A DNA stretch of 5,954 bases from assembly GCA_900550775.1 (NCBI GenBank), contig URTH01000115.1, forward strand, positions 1 through 5,954, written 5' to 3'. Below are positions 1-3,833 of this stretch, piece by piece. The stretch's first letter is position 1, and each line of letters starts with the position of its first letter. Made by a program: the position numbers and the translations under genes. The DNA is from an uncultured Eubacteriales bacterium. GTDB taxonomy: Bacteria > Bacillota > Clostridia > Monoglobales > Monoglobaceae. The notes beneath the pieces were generated by a model. It worked only from the letters and a program-made list of their open reading frames with translations, was not told the origin of the DNA and did not search any database.

Positions 1-1
1 G

Positions 2-280
2 CTTGCCCGTTTGATCGCGGCATTTTTGCTGCGGCCGCCTCTGTTTTTGATGAACCAAATCGCCAAGTTCTTTTCCAACGACCTTTTTCTGATTCCAATA
101 TCGGTACCGCCGGAATCCTTTCTTCCGGTTTATGGCATTCTCTGTCTGATTCTGCTGATTGCGCTCCGCCCCGCGCCAAGTGACCGCAATAAGACTTCAG
201 CCTTTACAGAAACGGCAAATTATGATAAAATAGAACCGCTTTCAACAAATACGACAACCCACCCCGGAGGAAGAATATGA
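2..280 (+). CDS. C-terminal end of an integral membrane protein, possibly ComEC/Rec2-like (partial at 5' end)
   Basis: The open frame enters from the left edge and stops at 278-280, leaving 92 residues. The first 60 or so are very hydrophobic and form two likely membrane segments: one around the start (LIAAFLL) and one around VYGILCLILLIAL, with the loop IAKFFSNDLFLIPISVPPES between them. A polar tail of about 35 residues follows and ends in PGGRI. The pattern of a Pro-rich loop and then a Tyr-containing last helix recalls the end of the ComEC/Rec2 competence channel domain, but this is a weak resemblance. If it is ComEC, the usual C-terminal metallo-beta-lactamase domain is absent. The stop overlaps the next start (ATGA, 277-280), suggesting translational coupling. 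The last 26 codons also carry the promoter and ribosome binding site of the next gene, so their sequence may be under nucleotide-level constraint. Another polytopic membrane protein is equally possible. Confidence 0.5.
   Translation, partial: LARLIAAFLLRPPLFLMNQIAKFFSNDLFLIPISVPPESFLPVYGILCLILLIALRPAPSDRNKTSAFTETANYDKIEPLSTNTTTHPGGRI
203..231 (+). promoter_or_regulatory. Sigma-A-type extended -10 promoter for the phosphatase-acetyltransferase pair
   Basis: TTTACA (203-208, 5 of 6 to TTGACA) is followed after 17 bases by TAAAAT (226-231, 5 of 6 to TATAAT). A TG one base upstream of the -10 (223-224) makes it an extended -10. The predicted start lies near 238, about 40 bases before the phosphatase ATG. 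The promoter sits inside the 3' end of the upstream membrane-protein gene. Confidence 0.6.
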
Positions 281-750
281 AAAAAATTTTATTTGTGTGC
301 CACGGCAACATCTGCCGCTCCACCATGGCGGAATATGTCATGAAAGACCTTGTAAAAAAAGAAGGCTTATCCGACCTCTTTTTCATAGACTCTGCCGCCA
401 CCAGTACGGAGGAAATCGGGAACCCGGTTCATCCCGGCACGCGCCGAAAATTACACGAAATGCGCATTGCCTGCGGTGACCACCGCGCAAGACAAATCAC
501 GCGCGCCGATCTTGCCGCATTTGACTATCTGCTCGGTATGGATCGCGCAAACATCAAAAACATGCGGCGCATGCTTGGCGAAAGCCCAAAAATCATGCAG
601 CTTTTGGACTTTTCATCAAGCCCCCGTGACATTGCCGATCCGTGGTATACCGGCGACTTTGACGCCACCTTTCGGGATGTCAAAGAGGGCTGCCTGTCGC
701 TGCTTTATCATATTGTACCAAACATCTGCAAGGAGGAAACCAACCAATGA
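277..750 (+). CDS. Low-molecular-weight protein tyrosine phosphatase
   Basis: The 157-residue protein has the usual length of this cytoplasmic family, which removes phosphate from phosphotyrosine through a cysteinyl-phosphate intermediate. The P-loop CX5R is CHGNICR at residues 8-14 with S15 after it, placing the nucleophile at C8 and the phosphate-binding arginine at R14. The general acid motif is DPWY at 121-124 (D121), within DPWYTGDF. Residue 12 is Ile, as in phosphotyrosine enzymes; the protein-arginine phosphatase YwlE has Thr at this place, so tyrosine specificity is the better guess. The usual Pro after CRS is replaced by Thr. The start is fixed by GGAGG (266-270) six bases before ATG. 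Its stop overlaps the acetyltransferase start (ATGA, 747-750), so the two are probably co-translated. Its physiological target cannot be read from the sequence; no tyrosine kinase lies nearby. Confidence 0.95.
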   Translation: MKKILFVCHGNICRSTMAEYVMKDLVKKEGLSDLFFIDSAATSTEEIGNPVHPGTRRKLHEMRIACGDHRARQITRADLAAFDYLLGMDRANIKNMRRMLGESPKIMQLLDFSSSPRDIADPWYTGDFDATFRDVKEGCLSLLYHIVPNICKEETNQ

Positions 751-1256
751 AAGTAACCGTCAGAGAATATACCGCACACGATCTTGCCGCAATGACCGGT
801 ATCTGGAATGAAGTTGTTGCCGCCGGAAATGCCTTTCCGCAGGAGGAACCGTTGACTCCCTCCGCAGCCGCGGATTTTTTTGCACAGCAAAGCCATTGCG
901 GCGTTGCCGAATGCGCCGCAGAATCCGAGAAGTCCGATGATAAAAAAGTTCTCGGCCTATACATTCTGCACCCCAACAACATCGGTCGCTGCGGACACAT
1001 TGCCAACGCCAGCTACGCCGTCTCGTCCGAAAGCCGCGGCATGCATATCGGTGAAAAGCTGGTGCTTGACTGTATGGAACAGGCAAGGCGTCTCGGATTT
1101 AAAATTTTGCAGTTTAATGCCGTTGTAGCGACCAATCTCCCGGCACGGCACCTGTATGAACGGATCGGCTTTCTGCCGCTCGGCACCATCAAGGGCGGTT
1201 TTCGCTGCGATGACGGCTCTTATGCCGATATCTGTCCCTACTACATCTCCCTGTAA
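747..1256 (+). CDS. GNAT-family N-acetyltransferase
   Basis: This 169-residue protein is of normal length for a single-domain GNAT enzyme, which moves an acetyl group from acetyl-CoA to an amine. The N-terminus MKVTVREYTAHDLAAMTGIW is a typical first strand and helix. The acetyl-CoA-binding motif A is at about 88-104, with ASYAVSSESRGMHIG giving the R/Q-x-x-G-x-G/A pattern as R97-G98-M-H-I-G102. Motif B is NLPARHLYERIGFLPLGT at 130-147, in which N130, the LYE/GF pattern and Y137 are classic. A short charged insertion (about 56-67) precedes the central strand. AAGGAGG (730-736) lies ten bases before the ATG, and the start overlaps the phosphatase stop. The natural substrate is unknown: small amines, amino acids, antibiotics and protein N-termini are all used by relatives. 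A strong terminator follows eight bases after the stop codon. Confidence 0.92.
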   Translation: MKVTVREYTAHDLAAMTGIWNEVVAAGNAFPQEEPLTPSAAADFFAQQSHCGVAECAAESEKSDDKKVLGLYILHPNNIGRCGHIANASYAVSSESRGMHIGEKLVLDCMEQARRLGFKILQFNAVVATNLPARHLYERIGFLPLGTIKGGFRCDDGSYADICPYYISL

Positions 1257-1263
1257 CTGAAAA

Positions 1264-1294
1264 AGCGCGGGATTTTCCCGCGCTTATTTTTTTT
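1264..1294 (+). terminator. Rho-independent terminator after the acetyltransferase gene
   Basis: A perfect 10-bp stem (1264-1273 with 1277-1286, arms AAGCGCGGGA and TCCCGCGCTT) closes a 3-base TTT loop. It is followed by A and seven T (1288-1294). It ends the unit that includes the phosphatase and acetyltransferase and insulates the mra promoter downstream. Five A at 1261-1265 would give a short U-run on the opposite strand, so weak bidirectional activity is possible. Confidence 0.92.
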
Positions 1295-1520
1295 CCGCCG
1301 TTTTCGGTCTTTTTTTCTTTTACGGCAAAAAACAGCGGCATGATCCTGTGGGGAATGAAAGGGAATCCGAAATCTTGTAGGTTCCTGCTGTATTGCATCA
1401 AAAATCGAAAAATTGGGAAAAATTGTAAAATAATTACGTGAATGTGCACAGTCTGTGTCGTCTTGTGACAGCACAATAAAAAAATTGTAAAAAAAACTTA
1501 ATTTTTTTTCAAAAAAACTA
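1295..1520. other. AT-rich intergenic region upstream of the mra promoter, with phased A-tracts
   Basis: No credible gene lies here; the minus-strand frames across it have low-complexity Phe/Lys/Arg-rich translations and no recognisable motif. A-tracts of four or five bases occur at 1400-1404, 1408-1412, 1418-1422 and 1427-1430, about 8-10 bases apart. Longer tracts follow at 1478-1484 (A7), 1489-1496 (A8), 1502-1509 (T8) and 1511-1517 (A7), ending four bases before the -35 box. The last group resembles an UP element, the AT-rich DNA contacted by the RNA polymerase alpha subunit, and the region is likely to be intrinsically curved. There is also an 8-base palindrome TGTGCACA at 1443-1450 of unknown meaning. 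Confidence 0.5.
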
Positions 1521-1549
1521 TTGCAATCTGGACGTAAATGGATTAGAAT
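1521..1549 (+). promoter_or_regulatory. Sigma-A-type promoter of the mraZ operon
   Basis: TTGCAA (1521-1526, 4 of 6 to consensus) and TAGAAT (1544-1549, 5 of 6) are separated by the ideal 17 bases. Transcription should begin near 1556, about 90 bases upstream of the mraZ start. The A/T tracts directly upstream may compensate for the weaker -35. The MraZ box repeats start right at the predicted transcription start, the expected layout for autorepression. Confidence 0.7.
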
Positions 1550-1555
1550 AAAGAG

Positions 1556-1595
1556 GAAGTGGGGCAAAGTGGATGAAAGTGTATCGAAATGGATG
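1556..1595 (+). promoter_or_regulatory. MraZ operator: four 10-bp direct repeats
   Basis: Four tandem units of exactly ten bases run without gaps: GAAGTGGGGC (1556-1565), AAAGTGGATG (1566-1575), AAAGTGTATC (1576-1585) and GAAATGGATG (1586-1595), consensus RAAGTGGAT plus a variable last base. MraZ is known to bind direct repeats of TGGGN spaced one helical turn apart in E. coli, and AAAGTG-type repeats in mycoplasmas; these units combine both features. The array covers about +1 to +40 of the predicted transcript, so bound MraZ should block or slow RNA polymerase. Unit 4 (AAATGG) and unit 3 (GTGT) deviate most. Assignment rests on this pattern plus the adjacent mraZ gene. Confidence 0.85.
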
Positions 1596-1629
1596 AAAAA
1601 TGCTTTCCCGTTTGCCAACCAAACAGACG

Positions 1630-1636
1630 AAAGGAG
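1630..1636 (+). promoter_or_regulatory. Ribosome binding site that fixes the mraZ start
   Basis: AAAGGAG lies eight bases before the ATG at 1645. An in-frame ATG at 1600 would add 15 residues, but it has no such site, sits just after the operator repeats, and would extend the protein beyond the conserved MraZ N-terminus. Confidence 0.85.
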
Positions 1637-1644
1637 ACGGCAAG

Positions 1645-2070
1645 ATGCTCATCGGCGAATATCATCAGAACATTGATGCCAAGGGTCGTATCAATATCCC
1701 GGCAAAGTTTCGGCTTGACCTGGGCGAGAGCTTTGTCGTAGCCAAGGGTCTGGATAATTGCGTTTACCTTTATCCCAAAGCCGCGTGGGAACGGTTTGAA
1801 GAGGAGCTTTGCTCCGTACAGCCGACCCAGCGCCGGCGGCTGCACCGTTTTTTCTTCAGCGGTGCGGAGGAATGCAGCGCCGACACACAGGGGCGCGTGG
1901 TGATTCCGCCGAAAATCCGTGAGTATGCCGGACTGCAAAAAGAAATTGTGGTAATCGGCGTGTCGGATAAGATTGAGGTCTGGGGTCTGGAGCAGTGGAA
2001 CCGTTATATGGAGGATCCTGCTTTTGAGGCCGAGGAGATCGCAAAGGTGATGGAGGATCTGGGAATTTAA
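1645..2070 (+). CDS. mraZ: Transcriptional regulator MraZ
   Basis: The 141-residue protein matches the family length. MraZ is a DNA-binding protein with two AbrB/SpoVT-like swapped-hairpin halves that assembles into a ring and represses the dcw cluster, including its own gene. Both signature DxxxR motifs are present: DAKGR at 11-15 followed by INIPAKFR, and DTQGR at 80-84 followed by VVIPPKIR. The N-terminus MLIGEYHQNIDAKGR is the canonical MraZ opening, which supports the start at 1645. The linker at about 58-72 is rich in Arg and aromatic residues. The gene is preceded by a promoter and an array of MraZ boxes, and rsmH follows after 17 bases, the standard bacterial order. Regulation is therefore very likely autorepression of a transcript that covers at least mraZ and rsmH. 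Confidence 0.97.
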   Translation: MLIGEYHQNIDAKGRINIPAKFRLDLGESFVVAKGLDNCVYLYPKAAWERFEEELCSVQPTQRRRLHRFFFSGAEECSADTQGRVVIPPKIREYAGLQKEIVVIGVSDKIEVWGLEQWNRYMEDPAFEAEEIAKVMEDLGI

Positions 2071-2087
2071 AAACCGGGAGGCAGAGC

Positions 2088-3023
2088 ATGGAATTTTCGC
2101 ATATATCGGTTTTGCTTCAGGAAAGCGTGTCATACCTTAACGTTAAGCCGGACGGGATTTACGCGGACGGAACGCTGGGCGGCGGCGGACATTCTGCTTT
2201 GATTTGCAGCCGGTTGTCAAAAGACGGCATGCTTTTGGGGATTGACCGTGATAAAACGGCGCTCCGGGCAGCAAAGGAGAGGCTTGACGCGTTCCCGTGC
2301 AAAAAGCAGTTTTGCCATCGCAATTTTTTTGAGATCGAGTCCATTTTACAAGAGATGAATATCCCGCAGCTGGACGGCGCGATTTTGGATTTGGGGGTTT
2401 CCTCCCCACAACTGGATTGCGCGGAGCGCGGGTTTAGTTATCACCAAACGGCGCGGCTGGATATGCGGATGGATCAGGATGCCGCACTGGACGCCTACCG
2501 GGTTGTCAATACCTATACCGAAGAGCAGCTGTCCTCGCTGATTTTTCGGTACGGCGAGGAACGCTACGCCCGTAAGATCGCTGCGGCGATTGTAAGGGCG
2601 CGAGGGGACAAGCCGATCGAGACGACCACCGAGCTTGCTGATCTTATCAGGCAGGCTTTTCCGCCGTCGGCACGGTATGCGGACAAGCATCCGGCAAAAC
2701 GGACGTTTCAGGCGATCCGAATCGCCGTAAACGGTGAGCTGGACGGGCTTAGCGATGCCTTAAAAGGCTTTGTGCGGCACCTAAAGCCCAGCGGGAGACT
2801 TGCGGTCATCACCTTTCATTCGCTGGAGGATCGGATTGTCAAGACAACCTTTTCCGAGCTGGCGAAAGGCTGCATCTGCCCGAAGAATTTTCCGGTTTGC
2901 GTCTGCGGCAAAAAGCCGGAGGTGACTTTGGTGAACCGAAAACCGATTATCGCCGGTGAAAAAGAACAGAGTGAAAACCGCAGAGCGCACAGCGCCAAGC
3001 TGCGCGTGATTGAGAAGTGCTGA
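2088..3023 (+). CDS. rsmH: 16S rRNA (cytosine(1402)-N(4))-methyltransferase RsmH (MraW)
   Basis: This 311-residue cytoplasmic enzyme uses S-adenosylmethionine to methylate N4 of C1402 in the decoding centre of 16S rRNA. Family marks in order: HISVLLQE at 5-12; the SAM-binding loop DGTLGGGGH at 27-35; GIDRD at 51-55, the acidic end of strand 2; LDLGVSSPQLD at 100-110; RGFSY at 114-118 and LDMRMD at 124-129; RTFQAIRIAVNGEL at 205-218; and GRLAVITFHSLEDRIVK at 236-252. A Cys cluster CICP...CVC at 262-273, common in Firmicute members, precedes the basic C-terminus. GGGAGG (2076-2081) sits six bases before the ATG. The gene lies 17 bases after mraZ and 44 bases before the ftsL-like start, so it belongs to the mra transcript. 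Nothing is missing or broken. Confidence 0.97.
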   Translation: MEFSHISVLLQESVSYLNVKPDGIYADGTLGGGGHSALICSRLSKDGMLLGIDRDKTALRAAKERLDAFPCKKQFCHRNFFEIESILQEMNIPQLDGAILDLGVSSPQLDCAERGFSYHQTARLDMRMDQDAALDAYRVVNTYTEEQLSSLIFRYGEERYARKIAAAIVRARGDKPIETTTELADLIRQAFPPSARYADKHPAKRTFQAIRIAVNGELDGLSDALKGFVRHLKPSGRLAVITFHSLEDRIVKTTFSELAKGCICPKNFPVCVCGKKPEVTLVNRKPIIAGEKEQSENRRAHSAKLRVIEKC

Positions 3024-3053
3024 AACCGTGATGGGATCCATCAAATAACACAG

Positions 3054-3058
3054 AGAGG
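3054..3058 (+). promoter_or_regulatory. Ribosome binding site favouring a GTG start for the ftsL-like gene
   Basis: AGAGG ends directly against an ATG at 3059, which leaves no spacer for that codon. It is nine bases upstream of the in-frame GTG at 3068. The GTG is therefore the more likely initiator; using the ATG would only add three residues (Met-Arg-Asp). Confidence 0.6.
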
Positions 3059-3067
3059 ATGAGAGAC

Positions 3068-3661
3068 GTGGCGACATCGACACCCCAGAGACAAAACCGC
3101 ACCGTGCGCCGTGCGCACACAGCGCCTGATTACAGCTACCGCCGCGGACATGCCGCCGCCACACGTGCGCATTACGGGTCACAGACCGCCTATGCGCCGC
3201 AGCGCCGCACCCAAAGTGTGCCGTCTCCCGCACCAAGTGCCGTAAAAACGCCAAAAACGGCAGCACAGCCCAAAAAGACGGAGGGCGTGCGCGTCTCCAA
3301 AAAGAAGGCGCTGCAAATGCTGGGTCGTATCGGCATTGTGTTTGTGATGTGTTATCTGATGATTTACCGTTACACCTTGATCCTGGAGTCAAATGATAAA
3401 ATTACAAAGCTCGGCAGCGATCTTGCTGCGGCAGAATACCAGAACCAGTCCATCCAGGCAAAGATTGACCGCGCCTTGGAGCTTGGAACTTTGGAGGAGT
3501 ACGCCACGGGAAAGCTCGGTATGATTCGCCCGGATCAGTCACAGATTTTTTATGTTGATGTGCAGATGGGGGACGAGACAACGGCAAAAGAGGAAGACAA
3601 GCAAAACACGCTTTCCGGGACACCGGGCGCACTGATTCATGCAATTCGTGTTTTAAAATAG
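3068..3661 (+). CDS. ftsL: FtsL/DivIC-like septum formation protein with long basic N-terminus
   Basis: From the GTG start the protein has 197 residues. Residues 1-77 are polar and low-complexity, rich in Arg, Ala, Pro, Thr, Tyr and Gln, and should be disordered in the cytoplasm. A KKK patch (78-80) leads into a single membrane helix at about 85-106 (IGIVFVMCYLMIYRYTLIL). Outside the membrane a coiled coil at about 107-145 carries regular hydrophobic positions. It is followed by LEEYATGKLGMIRP (about 142-155) and FYVDV (161-165), the typical end of Firmicute FtsL/DivIC domains. A 30-residue polar tail follows. FtsL bridges DivIC/FtsB and DivIB/FtsQ and helps activate the FtsW-PBP pair at the septum. 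Position between rsmH and a class B PBP gene favours FtsL over DivIC. The N-terminus is much longer than in the roughly 117-residue B. subtilis protein. Confidence 0.85.
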   Translation: MATSTPQRQNRTVRRAHTAPDYSYRRGHAAATRAHYGSQTAYAPQRRTQSVPSPAPSAVKTPKTAAQPKKTEGVRVSKKKALQMLGRIGIVFVMCYLMIYRYTLILESNDKITKLGSDLAAAEYQNQSIQAKIDRALELGTLEEYATGKLGMIRPDQSQIFYVDVQMGDETTAKEEDKQNTLSGTPGALIHAIRVLK

Positions 3662-3692
3662 AAAAAATCGGAATAAACTGAAAGTAGAAGGT

Positions 3693-3728
3693 TTCGGCCC
3701 GGCAGACAAAAAACCGCGCCGGGACGAA
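3693..3728 (+). other. Stem-loop 1 in the ftsL-transpeptidase gap
   Basis: CCCGGC (3698-3703) pairs with GCCGGG (3718-3723). The stem continues outward, past one G-A mismatch, with TTCG (3693-3696) and CGAA (3725-3728). The loop is 14 bases and A-rich. No T-run follows, so it is not a standard terminator. It may be an mRNA processing or stability element. Confidence 0.5.
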
Positions 3729-3737
3729 TGTATCAAT

Positions 3738-3765
3738 GGGCATAAGGGATTGATCTCTTATGCCT
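3738..3765 (+). other. Stem-loop 2 in the ftsL-transpeptidase gap
   Basis: An 11-bp stem (3739-3749 with 3754-3764, one G-T wobble) closes a TTGA tetraloop (3750-3753), and a further G-T wobble can extend the base. Only three T follow (3767-3769), so termination would be weak at best. It lies 69 bases upstream of the transpeptidase start, which has its own GGAGGTG site (3822-3828). Confidence 0.6.
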
Positions 3766-3833
3766 GTTTCGCCATAACCCCGGCAAATGCAATACAAAAA
3801 CGGGCATGAGCGGCGGATATCGGAGGTGTCACA

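Noticed and set aside
1298..1320. Second terminator-like CCG-TTTT-CGG followed by T-rich sequence
   Set aside because: The stem has only three base pairs; the strong terminator at 1264-1294 already accounts for termination.
1351..1366. GGGAAT repeated ten bases apart in the intergenic region, resembling MraZ boxes
   Set aside because: Only two short copies, lacking the AAGTGG core, and about 170 bases from the promoter.
1241..1618. Minus-strand frames across the terminator and mra promoter region
   Set aside because: Their Phe/Lys/Arg-rich translation arises from A/T tracts and the terminator, with no protein motif.
1600..1644. Upstream ATG for mraZ at 1600
   Set aside because: There is no ribosome binding site for it, and the added residues fall outside the conserved MraZ N-terminus. 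The ATG at 1645 has AAAGGAG at a proper distance.
3029..3043. Small hairpin TGATGG-GAT-CCATCA between rsmH and ftsL
   Set aside because: Six base pairs with a triloop and no T-run; too weak to call a terminator or a regulatory element.
2781..3392. 203-codon open frame on the minus strand
   Set aside because: It overlaps the conserved end of rsmH and the start of the ftsL-like gene and has a Cys/Arg/Ser-rich translation typical of a shadow frame.
3394..3402. TGATAAAAT extended -10 motif inside ftsL, identical to the -10 at 223-231
   Set aside because: No matching -35 at suitable distance (TTGATC at 3377 is only 14 bases from TAAAAT), and the bases encode conserved coiled-coil residues.
3750..3778. 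TTGATC, 17 bases, CATAAC as a promoter for the transpeptidase gene
   Set aside because: Each box matches only 4 of 6, and the -35 lies in the loop and arm of stem-loop 2; not distinguishable from chance.
3771..3798. Possible sigma-E-like sporulation promoter before the transpeptidase gene (GCCATAAC and AATACAAA)
   Set aside because: Both boxes match the consensus poorly and the spacer of 12 bases is short, so it cannot be supported from sequence alone.
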